Assembly: GCA_964442285.1 (NCBI GenBank)
Contig: CAYTZH010000005.1
Coordinates: forward strand, 62,001-126,000
Direction of reading: 5' to 3'
From: CAYTZH01 sp964442285
Lineage (GTDB): Bacteria; Myxococcota_A; UBA9160; JAFDET01
Length of the DNA stretch: 64,000 nucleotides
A program made the position numbers and the translations under genes. Shown here one piece after another: positions 40,449 through 48,044 of this stretch. The notes beneath the pieces are model-generated. The model saw nothing but the letters and a program-made list of their open reading frames with translations, made no database searches and was not told the origin of the DNA. Each line of letters opens with the position of its first letter. The stretch's first letter is position 1.

Positions 40449-41560
40449 CCCGCATCGACCCCCTGCGGCGCGCGGCACTCGCCGCCGCGGCACTCCACCT
40501 CCTCGGCGCTGCGCCCGGCTGCGCGCCGGCCGGCGCAGACGACCCTGGCGCCGTCGTCCTGCCCGTCGAGGTGGTGACGGCACGGCGCGAGTCGGGCTAC
40601 GCGGAGCGGCGCAGCTACGCCGGCCGCGTGGTGGCACGGCGGGCCAGCGACCTCGGCTTCGAGCGGGCCGGACGCCTCGACGAGGTGCTCGCCGACCAGG
40701 GCGATCGGGTGGAGGCCGGCCAGGTGCTGGCCCGGCTCGACACCCGGGAGCTGCGGGCCGAGCGCCGGCGCCTGCTGGCGCGGCGCGGCGAGATCGAGGC
40801 GCGTCTGGAGCTCGCGCGGCTCACCACCCAGCGACGGCGCAAGCTTCACGAGGCGGGGCATCTGGCGAGCCAGGCGCTCGACGAGACCGTCTTCGCCGAG
40901 CGGGCGCTCGAGGCCGAGCGCGCCGCGGCGGTTGCCGCCATCGAGAACGTCGAGGTCCGCCTGGACCTCTCGGAGCTGCGCGCGCCCTACGCCGGAAGCA
41001 TCACGGGGCGGCAGCGCGACGAGGGCAGCGTGGTCTCCCCGGGCGAGCCCATTCTCAGCCTCATCGAGGACGGGGTCCTCGAGGTGCACGTGGGGGTCCC
41101 GGCGGGGGCCGCGGCCGAGCTGCGGGCGGGCTCGTCCCACGAGATCCAGGTGGGCGACATGCGCCTGCAAGGGGAGCTCCGGGCGACCCTGGCCCAGGTA
41201 GAGGTGGACACCCGGACCGTGCGTCTCGTGTTCCGGCTGGCGGCGCCGCCGGCCCGGATTCGCAGCGGCGCCCTCGCGCGGGTCACCCTCGAGGCCCGCG
41301 TGGTCGGCGACGGCTATTGGGTTCCGATCACCGCCCTCTCGGAGAGTCGGCGCGGGCTGTGGACGGCCTATGCCGTGGTGGAGGACGGCGCGGGGGGCTG
41401 GCAGGTCGACCGGCGCCAGCTCGACCTCATCCACGCCGACGCCGAGCGCGCCTTCGTGCGGGGAACCCTGCGCGATGGCGATCGCGTGGTCGCCACCGGG
41501 GTGCACCGGCTGGTGCCCGGCCAGGCGGTGCGCCCCTCGAGCCTCGCGGCGGAGCGCTAG
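40445..41560 (+). CDS. RND efflux periplasmic adaptor (membrane fusion protein)
   Basis: This 371-residue protein joins an RND pump to an outer-membrane channel. The N-terminus has a hydrophobic signal and a likely lipidated Cys26 (LGAAPGC). The barrel-sandwich domain has GFERAGRLDEVLADQGDRVE and GQVLARLDTRELRAE. A short coiled-coil hairpin carries RREIEA-type Arg-rich helices, and LRAPYAGSITGRQRDEGSVV, the lipoyl-domain return strand, follows. A beta-barrel and MP domain end the protein. It overlaps the TetR gene upstream and lies 2 nt before the RND gene. No TolC-like gene is in the window, so a shared channel must be used. Confidence 0.92.
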   Translation: MTRIDPLRRAALAAAALHLLGAAPGCAPAGADDPGAVVLPVEVVTARRESGYAERRSYAGRVVARRASDLGFERAGRLDEVLADQGDRVEAGQVLARLDTRELRAERRRLLARRGEIEARLELARLTTQRRRKLHEAGHLASQALDETVFAERALEAERAAAVAAIENVEVRLDLSELRAPYAGSITGRQRDEGSVVSPGEPILSLIEDGVLEVHVGVPAGAAAELRAGSSHEIQVGDMRLQGELRATLAQVEVDTRTVRLVFRLAAPPARIRSGALARVTLEARVVGDGYWVPITALSESRRGLWTAYAVVEDGAGGWQVDRRQLDLIHADAERAFVRGTLRDGDRVVATGVHRLVPGQAVRPSSLAAER

Positions 41561-41562
41561 CC

Positions 41563-44500
41563 GTGGCGAATCTCTTCTACCGCAATCGCCGGCTCACCGT
41601 CCTGATCCTCGGCCTGCTGGCCGTGGCGGGAGCGGCCTCGCTCCAGACCCTCGCGCGCCAGGAGGACCCGACCCTCAGTCGCCGCTTCGGGCGCGTCACC
41701 ACCTTCTACCCGGGCGCCAGCGCCCTGCGCGTCGAATCCCTGGTCACCGAGAAGATCGAGACGCGGCTCCAGGAGTTGCACGAGATCAAGGAGATCTCCT
41801 CCCAGTCGCGCACGGGGGTCTCGGTGGTGCGCATCGAGCTCGAGGACGAGTACGACGAGTCCACCGTCGACGAGGTCTGGTCGAAGGTGCGCGACAAGCT
41901 CGCCGATAGCGAGGCGGACCTGCCGGCGGGCGCGGCGGCGCCCGATTTCGAGGACCAGACCTCCACGGCGCTCACCCTGGTGGTGGGCTTCACCTGGAAC
42001 GGGGAGGGCCCCATCCAGCTCGGCCTCCTCACGCGGCTCGCCGAGGAGCTGGAGAACCGGCTCCGCAACGTCCCGCGCACCAAGGAGACCGATCTCTTCG
42101 GTGAGGCGGAGGAGGAGGTGCGGGTGACGGTCGACCCGCTCGCCCTGGCCTCGCTCGACCTCACCGTCGCCGAGGTGTCGGCCGCCATCGCCCGGGCCGA
42201 CGCCAAGATGCCGGCCGGCCAGCTCCGCGGCGCCCGCAACGATCTCCTGCTGGAGGTCCGGGGCGAGCTCCTGAGTCTCGAGCGGATCCGCCGCATCCCG
42301 GTCCGCCAGGACGCCGAGGGCGACTCGCTCCTGGTGGGCGACGTGGCCGTGGTGGAGAAGGCGTGGCGCGAGCCGCCGCCCGCCATCGCCCTGGTGGGCG
42401 GCGAGACCGGCGTGATGGTGTCGGCCACGATGGAGTCCGGTCACCGGGTCGACCGCTGGGCCGAGCAGGCCCGCGAGGTGGTGGAGGCCTTCCGCCGGGA
42501 GATCCCCGACGGGGTGGGGTACCGGGTGCTCTTCGACCAGAGCGTCTACACCGAAGAGCGGCTGGGCACCCTGGTGGGGAACCTGGTGCTCGGCGCGGCC
42601 ATCGTGGTGGCGGTGCTCTTCTTCATGATGGGGGCGCGTTCGGCGCTGGTCGTGGCGAGCGCCCTGCCCATCACCTTCGCCGCGGTCCTGGCCGAGCTGA
42701 ACCTGCTCGGTGTTCCTCTCCACCAGACCTCGATCACCGGCCTCATCCTCGCCCTGGGCCTGCTGATCGACAACGCCATCGTGGTGGTGGACGAGTACAA
42801 CCTGCGAGCGCGCAGCGGCGAGGCGCCGGGGGCGGCCGTGGCCGCCACGGTGCGACACCTGTTCGTGCCGCTCGCGGCCTCGACCCTGACCACGGTGCTG
42901 GCCTTCCTGCCGATCGTGCTGATGCCCGGCGGCGCGGGCGAGTTCGTGGGCCCGATCTCGATCGGCGTCGGGCTGTCGGTGGTCACCTCCTTCCTCGTCA
43001 CCATGACCCTGATCGTGGCCCTCGCGGCGTTCTCCGACCGCCGGCGCCCGGCGGCGGCGGAGACCTCGCGCTGGTGGCGGGACGGCTTCTCCCACGAGGG
43101 GCTGGCCGGGATCTATCGGCGCGGGCTGCGCCTCGTCCTCGAGCGGCCGGCGATCGGGGTGGCCTTCTCGCTGCTCCTGCCCCTGGTGGGCTTCGGCCTC
43201 GCCGGCACGCTCAGCCAGCAGTTCTTCCCGGCGAACGACCGCAACCAGTTCCAGGTACAGCTGGTGCTGCCCTCCCAGAGCTCCATCGAGGAGACCCGCA
43301 GCGCGGCCCTGGAGGCGCGGGCGCTGATCCACGGGCACCCCGAGGTGCAGGAGAGCCACTGGATGGTGGGGGAGTCGCCGCCCCGGGTCTTCTACAACAT
43401 GTTCGGCAACGAGGACGGCGTGGCGAGCTTCGCCGGCGGCTTCGTCACCACCCTCTCCCCCGAGGCCACCGAGCGTCTCCTGCCCGCCCTCCAGCGCGAG
43501 CTGATCGAGGCCTTCCCGGGAGCCCGCGTGGTGGCCCTTCCCTTCGAACAGGGCCCGCCCTTCGACGCGCCCATCGAGGTCCGCATCGTGGGCCCCGACC
43601 TGGAGGAGCTCCGCCGCCTGGGGGACGCGATGCGCGCCGTCCTCGCGCGCACCGAGAACGTCACCTTCACCGCCGCGAAGCTGGCCGGGGGCGAGCCCAA
43701 GCTGCGGGTCGAGGCCGACGAGGACGCGGCCCGCCTGACCGGTTTGCGCCTCGCCGACATCGCCGACCAGCTGAACGCCCGTCTCGAGGGCGCCCTGGGC
43801 GGCTCGGTGCTCGAGGCCAACGAGGAGATCCCCGTGCGGGTGCGGGTGGCCCAGGCGGATCGGGAGAGCCTGGCGGGCATCGAGTCGGGTCGGCTGCTGG
43901 CCCCGGTGCGCGAGGGCGCCGCGGACCGGTCGACGCTGCCCGGCGTACCGCTCTCGGCATTGGCCGAGACCCGGCTCGTGCCGGAGCTGGCCACCGTCAA
44001 CCGCCGCAACGGCGAGCGGGTGAACACCGTGCAGGCCTTCCTGGTTCCCTACGCCTTCATCGCCGACTCGCTCGCCGACTTCCAGCGCCGCTTCGCGGAG
44101 GCCGGGATCGCGCTGCCGGAGGGCTACCGCGTGGAGTTCGGCGGCGAGGAGGAGCAGCGCAGCGACGCCATGGGCAAGCTGGCGGCGTTCGCACTGCCGC
44201 TGTTCGTGGTGATGGCCGGGTCCATCGTGCTCACCTTCAACTCCTTCCGCCTGGCGGGCATCATCTTCGCCGTGGCGTTCCTGGCGGTCGGGCTGGCCCT
44301 GCTCGGCGTCCGGATCTTCGGCTACCCGATGGGCTTCGTCGCCATCGTCGGCACCATGGGCCTGGTGGGGCTGGCGATCAACGACGCCATCGTGGTCCTG
44401 AACGCCCTGCGTGCCGACCCCCGGGCGCGCGCCGCCGACGTGGAAGGCAGCATCCGCGTGGTGGTGGGCGCCACCCGCCACATCGTGGCCACGAGCCTCA

Positions 44501-44763
44501 CGACCATGGGCGGCTTCGCGCCGCTGATCCTGTTCGGAGGGCGCTTCTGGCCGCCCATGGCCACGGCCATCGCCGGCGGCGTCGCCGGCGCCACCGTCCT
44601 CGCGCTGGTGTTCGTACCCTCGGTATTCATGGCCATCCGCCGGCGGGAGACGCGGCGGGCTGCTACTGCTCCCGAGCGTGCCGTTCCGGGATCCCGCCGA
44701 TCCGTCCCTCGCGGACCCGCTGCCCCCGAACCCGCTGCCGCTGCTCGGTCGCTGGCTCCGTGA
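41563..44763 (+). CDS. RND-family efflux permease
   Basis: This 1066-residue inner-membrane transporter of the AcrB/HAE family is driven by the proton gradient. N-terminal helix one is NRRLTVLILGLLAVAGAASL. A large periplasmic loop follows, then the helix bundle with LILALGLLIDNAIVVVDEYN, in which the proton-relay Asp/Asn sits, a second loop, and the second half with GTMGLVGLAINDAIVVLNAL. The protein matches the shorter, divergent HAE-like group rather than AcrB closely. GTG 41563 is 2 nt after the adaptor stop. The last 28 codons (RRAATAPERAVPG onwards) read through the 5' part of pdxH in another frame, an 86-bp overlap. Confidence 0.92.
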   Translation: MANLFYRNRRLTVLILGLLAVAGAASLQTLARQEDPTLSRRFGRVTTFYPGASALRVESLVTEKIETRLQELHEIKEISSQSRTGVSVVRIELEDEYDESTVDEVWSKVRDKLADSEADLPAGAAAPDFEDQTSTALTLVVGFTWNGEGPIQLGLLTRLAEELENRLRNVPRTKETDLFGEAEEEVRVTVDPLALASLDLTVAEVSAAIARADAKMPAGQLRGARNDLLLEVRGELLSLERIRRIPVRQDAEGDSLLVGDVAVVEKAWREPPPAIALVGGETGVMVSATMESGHRVDRWAEQAREVVEAFRREIPDGVGYRVLFDQSVYTEERLGTLVGNLVLGAAIVVAVLFFMMGARSALVVASALPITFAAVLAELNLLGVPLHQTSITGLILALGLLIDNAIVVVDEYNLRARSGEAPGAAVAATVRHLFVPLAASTLTTVLAFLPIVLMPGGAGEFVGPISIGVGLSVVTSFLVTMTLIVALAAFSDRRRPAAAETSRWWRDGFSHEGLAGIYRRGLRLVLERPAIGVAFSLLLPLVGFGLAGTLSQQFFPANDRNQFQVQLVLPSQSSIEETRSAALEARALIHGHPEVQESHWMVGESPPRVFYNMFGNEDGVASFAGGFVTTLSPEATERLLPALQRELIEAFPGARVVALPFEQGPPFDAPIEVRIVGPDLEELRRLGDAMRAVLARTENVTFTAAKLAGGEPKLRVEADEDAARLTGLRLADIADQLNARLEGALGGSVLEANEEIPVRVRVAQADRESLAGIESGRLLAPVREGAADRSTLPGVPLSALAETRLVPELATVNRRNGERVNTVQAFLVPYAFIADSLADFQRRFAEAGIALPEGYRVEFGGEEEQRSDAMGKLAAFALPLFVVMAGSIVLTFNSFRLAGIIFAVAFLAVGLALLGVRIFGYPMGFVAIVGTMGLVGLAINDAIVVLNALRADPRARAADVEGSIRVVVGATRHIVATSLTTMGGFAPLILFGGRFWPPMATAIAGGVAGATVLALVFVPSVFMAIRRRETRRAATAPERAVPGSRRSVPRGPAAPEPAAAARSLAP

Positions 44764-45346
44764 GGCCCGCGAGCGTCGCGACCAGCCCAATCCCTGGGCG
44801 ATGACCCTGGCCACCGCCGACGCCGACGGACGACCCTCGGCGCGGGTGGTGCTGTGCCGGGGCTTCGACGAGGCCCGGGGCTTCCTGGTCTTCTATTCCA
44901 ACCGGGAGAGCGCGAAGGGGCGGGAGCTGGCGACCCGCCCCTGGGCGGCGGTCACCCTGCATTGGGACGTGTTGGCCCGCCAGGCGCGGGTCTCCGGGCC
45001 GGTGGTGCACTCGCCGGACGCCGAGTCCGACGCCTACTTCGCCGGTCGCCCTCGGCTCGCGCAGATCGCCGCGTCCGCCAGTCGTCAGAGCCAGCCGGTT
45101 CCCTCCCGGCGCGCGCTCCTGGCGCGCCTGGCCTCGGAGTCCGAGCGCCTCGGCGGCGCCGAGAGCGGACCCGCCGTGCCGCGCCCGCCCCACTGGGGCG
45201 GCTATCGCCTCTGGGCGGAGCAGGTGGAGCTCTGGGTGGGTGCGGAGGGGCGTGCCCACGATCGCGGTCGCTGGCTGCGGCCGCTCTCGTCGACCCCGGA
45301 CGGCTTCGCAGCCGGGGACTGGAAGGTGTCGCGCCTGCAGCCTTGA
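44678..45346 (+). CDS. pdxH: pyridoxamine 5'-phosphate oxidase
   Basis: This 222-residue flavin enzyme oxidises pyridoxamine/pyridoxine 5'-phosphate to the active vitamin B6 cofactor. The split-barrel domain shows AMTLATADADGRPSARVVLC, FLVFYSNRESAKGRELATRP and LHWDVLARQARVSG. The PdxH-specific segment RPRLAQIAASASRQSQPV and the C-terminal dimer part VELWVGAEGRAHDR are both recognisable. The C-terminal end diverges from the usual RLAP ending. The only start before the domain is GTG 44678, so the gene genuinely lies over the end of the RND gene by 86 bp; the ribosome site is poor. It probably depends on read-through translation from the RND message. Confidence 0.9.
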   Translation: MPFRDPADPSLADPLPPNPLPLLGRWLREARERRDQPNPWAMTLATADADGRPSARVVLCRGFDEARGFLVFYSNRESAKGRELATRPWAAVTLHWDVLARQARVSGPVVHSPDAESDAYFAGRPRLAQIAASASRQSQPVPSRRALLARLASESERLGGAESGPAVPRPPHWGGYRLWAEQVELWVGAEGRAHDRGRWLRPLSSTPDGFAAGDWKVSRLQP

Positions 45347-45360
45347 GCGCTTCGGGGCGA

Positions 45361-45876
45361 TCAGCCCCGATCGGCGCGGGCGACGCGATCGTCGAGGGTG
45401 CGCTTCAGGCCGTCGAGCGCCTGCCGACCGATCCACTGGAAGGCCAGCTGCAGCAGCGGGTCCGCCAGGCGGCGCAGCCCCTTCAGGGTCAGCACGGCGT
45501 CGTAGGTGATCCGTGTCTTCCCGCCCAGCTTGCGGAAGGTGATGGTGTCCTCGGAGCGGACGTCGCCCGTCTCTCCCACGAAGACCACCCGCCGCGGCGC
45601 CTCGAGCTTGGTCACCTCGTAGCGCATGGGGATCTCGCGTCCGAAGAAGCGCACCTCCAGCGCGAAGGCCGAGCCCGGTGCCACGGGGCCTTCGTCCAGG
45701 CGCTCGGCCCGGACGACGCCCGGATCCCACTCGCGGGCGTGGCTGAAGTCCGCGAGGTAGGCGAAGAGGTCCTCTCGCGAGGCGGGGACGTCGAAGCTGG
45801 CGGTGAAGCGGGCCAAGGACACTCCTTGCTGTCCCGGGAGCGTAACCGTGGGCGGGCTGCCGACAACTTCCGCCAC
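45361..45876 (-). CDS. SRPBCC-family protein
   Basis: This small (171-residue) START/Bet v1-fold protein is predicted to bind a hydrophobic ligand or act as a lipid-binding or cyclase-like protein. The N-terminal strand and helix (FTASFDVPASREDLFAYLAD) open the fold. EWDPGVVRAERLDEG and RYEVTKLEAPRRVVFVGETG are central strands. A long C-terminal helix (PLLQLAFQWIGRQALDGL) closes it. The start is uncertain: GTG 45876 gives an N-terminal tail with no obvious role, and GTG 45822 (VSLARF) would begin at the fold. It is convergent with pdxH and divergent from the C-factor-like SDR. The ligand is not inferable. Confidence 0.8.
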   Translation of the reverse strand: MAEVVGSPPTVTLPGQQGVSLARFTASFDVPASREDLFAYLADFSHAREWDPGVVRAERLDEGPVAPGSAFALEVRFFGREIPMRYEVTKLEAPRRVVFVGETGDVRSEDTITFRKLGGKTRITYDAVLTLKGLRRLADPLLQLAFQWIGRQALDGLKRTLDDRVARADRG

Positions 45877-45879
45877 GGC

Positions 45880-45907
45880 TTGACGCGATGCGGGCCCCGG
45901 TCACGCT
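45880..45907 (+). promoter_or_regulatory. promoter of the C-factor-like SDR gene
   Basis: TTGACG (45880-45885), 16 bp, CACGCT (45902-45907), then 6 nt to ATG 45914 and no ribosome site. The -35 is near consensus; the -10 is weak. It fits the leaderless pattern seen elsewhere in the window. Confidence 0.45.
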
Positions 45908-45913
45908 TGCCTG

Positions 45914-46663
45914 ATGATGCCGCGGGTCCTCGTCCAAGGCGCCAGTCGGGGGATCGGCCTGGCGCTGGTCCGGACGCTGCTGGCTCGGCGCGAGGTGGAG
46001 CGCGTGTTCGCCACCTGTCGCCGTCCCGGCGCGGCGAAGGACCTCCAGATCCTGGCGGACTCCCACCGGGATCGGCTGCGGCTGCTCTCCCTCGACGTCC
46101 GCGACGAGGCCACGGTGTCGGCCACCGCCGGGCGCGTCTCGGCCGAGACCGACCGTCTCCACCTCCTGGTCAACTGCGCGGGGGTGCTCCACGGCGACGG
46201 CCTGGCCCCCGAGAAGAAGCTCTCCCAGGTCGATCCCGAACGCCTGCGCCACGCCTTCGAGGTGAATGCCTTCGGGCCCCTGCTGGTGGCGAAGCACTTC
46301 CACCCGCTGCTCCGCCACGACGAGCGGGCCGTGCTCGCCAACCTGTCGGCCCGGGTGGGCAGCGTGGGCGACAACCGCCTGGGCGGCTGGTACGCCTACC
46401 GGGCCTCGAAGGCGGCCCAGAACATGTTCACCCGCAACCTGGCCATCGAGCTCGGGCGGCGGGCGCCGCACCTCGTGGTCGTCGCGCTGCACCCGGGAAC
46501 CGTCGACACGGACCTCTCGCGTCCCTTCCGGTCGGGGGTGAAGCCGGAGAAGCTCTTCCCGGCGGAGCGGGCCGCGCGCCAGCTGCTGGCGGTGATCGAC
46601 GGGCTCTCGCCCGCCGACAGCGGGGCCTTCTTCGCCTGGGACGGCCAGCCGATCCCCTGGTGA
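45914..46663 (+). CDS. C-factor-like short-chain dehydrogenase
   Basis: This 249-residue SDR of the CsgA/C-factor-like, sniffer-type group has VLVQGASRGIGLALVRTLLA (cofactor motif), LLSLDVRDEATV, HLLVNCAGVLHGDGLAPEKK, ALANLSARVGSVGDNRLGGW-like active region and YRASKAAQNMFTRNLAIELG. In the NNAG motif the first Asn-Asn is replaced by NCAG. Proteins of this group are cytoplasmic NAD(P)-dependent reductases; in myxobacteria one homologue (CsgA) is a developmental signal precursor. Whether this one is involved in signalling cannot be told. It ends 3 bp before the convergent P450 gene. Confidence 0.85.
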   Translation: MMPRVLVQGASRGIGLALVRTLLARREVERVFATCRRPGAAKDLQILADSHRDRLRLLSLDVRDEATVSATAGRVSAETDRLHLLVNCAGVLHGDGLAPEKKLSQVDPERLRHAFEVNAFGPLLVAKHFHPLLRHDERAVLANLSARVGSVGDNRLGGWYAYRASKAAQNMFTRNLAIELGRRAPHLVVVALHPGTVDTDLSRPFRSGVKPEKLFPAERAARQLLAVIDGLSPADSGAFFAWDGQPIPW

Positions 46664-46666
46664 GGC

Positions 46667-47932
46667 TCAGGCGGGGCGGAGCTCGTACCGGAGCGGGAGG
46701 CGCTTCACGCCGCCCACCAGGCTCGAGTGGAGCCGGTCCACCGCGCCGCAGACCTCCACCTCCTCGATCCGCGGCAGCAGGTGCTTGTAGGCGGTCTTCA
46801 TCTCCAGCCGCGCCAGGTGCGAGCCGAGGCAGAAGTGCTCGCCGATCCCGAAGCCCAGATGGGGGTTGGGATCGCGATCGATCCGGAACGAGAACGGGTC
46901 GTCGAAGACCTCCTCGTCCCGGTTGGCCGAAGGGTAGAAGAGCGCGAGGGCGTCGCCCTTGCGGATCCGCTTGCCCCGCAGCTCGTAGTCCTCCGCGGCC
47001 GTGCGCGCGAAGTGGATGATGGGGCTGGTCCAGCGCACCACCTCGTCCACGGCGGTGTCGATCAGGTCGGGGTTCGCCTGCAGGGCGCGCAGCTGGTCCT
47101 GGTGCTCGACGAAGGCGAGCATGCCGCCGCTGGTGCCGTTGCGCGTGGTCTCGTTGCCCGCGACGACGATGATGAGGCACCACGCCAGCTGGTCCATCAG
47201 CGGGAGCTTCTCGCCGTCGACCTCCATCTGGGTGAAGAGCGTCGCGAGGTCGTCCGCGGGGTTCTGGCGCTTGTCCTCGAGCATCTTGGCGAAGTAGGTG
47301 AAGAGCTCGATCATGGCGCCCCGCGCGGTCTCCTGGGGGTCCTTCCCTTCGACCTGGAAGTCGGGGTCGCCGGCGCCGATGGTGCGGTTCGTCCAGTCGA
47401 ACAGCAGGTCCCAGTCCTCGCGCGGCACCCCCAGCAGCCAGGCGATGACCGCGATCGGTAGCGGCGCCGACACGCGCTCCACGAAGTCGCACTCGCCCGT
47501 GGCCGCCACCTTCTCCGCGATCTCGCGGCCCAGGCCGTCGACGATCTCGGCGCCGATGCGCTCGATGTCGCTGTGGATCCGGCGCAGCGCCCGCGGCGTG
47601 AAACGCTTGGAGATCAGGCTCCGGTAGGTGCGGTGCTGGGGGTTGTCCATCTGGATCAGCGTGGGCGGGAACTCGTCGACGACCCGGTTCTCCTCGGGCT
47701 CGTGGGCGATCACCAGCCGCGGTCCGTTGAGGAAGCGGTCCGGCTGCTTCGAGATCTCGATGACGTCCGCGTGCTTGGTGATGGCCCAGAACGGAATGCC
47801 GTCGGTGTTCTCCCAGCGGTGGACCGGGTCGTTTGCGCGCATCCAGGTCCAGGCCGCGTGGGGATAGCCCGCGCGGGCGTAGTCCGCCGGGTGGATGATG
47901 TTGAAGTCCTCGAGGGGATGGGCTTCGGCCAC
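46667..47932 (-). CDS. cytochrome P450
   Basis: This 421-residue soluble bacterial P450 has the I-helix motif VVAGNETTRNGTSGGM and an ExxR motif in DTAVDEVVRWTSP. The heme-binding loop LGFGIGEHFCLGSHLARLEM has Cys368 as the axial ligand. Substrate-recognition and proximal-loop regions are complete. No ferredoxin or reductase gene is adjacent, so electron partners come from elsewhere. The long N-terminus (HPADYARAGYPHAAW) resembles CYP107/CYP125-type steroid or fatty-acid hydroxylases, but no subfamily is claimed. GTG 47932 follows AGCGGAGGA on the minus strand. Divergent, across 112 bp, from the GH3 gene. Confidence 0.92.
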   Translation of the reverse strand: MAEAHPLEDFNIIHPADYARAGYPHAAWTWMRANDPVHRWENTDGIPFWAITKHADVIEISKQPDRFLNGPRLVIAHEPEENRVVDEFPPTLIQMDNPQHRTYRSLISKRFTPRALRRIHSDIERIGAEIVDGLGREIAEKVAATGECDFVERVSAPLPIAVIAWLLGVPREDWDLLFDWTNRTIGAGDPDFQVEGKDPQETARGAMIELFTYFAKMLEDKRQNPADDLATLFTQMEVDGEKLPLMDQLAWCLIIVVAGNETTRNGTSGGMLAFVEHQDQLRALQANPDLIDTAVDEVVRWTSPIIHFARTAAEDYELRGKRIRKGDALALFYPSANRDEEVFDDPFSFRIDRDPNPHLGFGIGEHFCLGSHLARLEMKTAYKHLLPRIEEVEVCGAVDRLHSSLVGGVKRLPLRYELRPA

Positions 47933-48044
47933 GGCGTCCTCCGCTTCGAGCCGGCTTCGCACTAGAATGCGGGGCCGGCGGATCCGGGAGCCGCGATTGT
48001 AACCTGTTCTACCGGCTCCGTTCACCGCCCGCGATGGAGGCCCC

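Noticed and set aside
47963..47968. TAGAAT between the P450 and GH3 genes (and TACAAT on the other strand at 47996-48001)
   Set aside because: Good -10 matches but no -35 at usable spacing; too uncertain to list as promoters.
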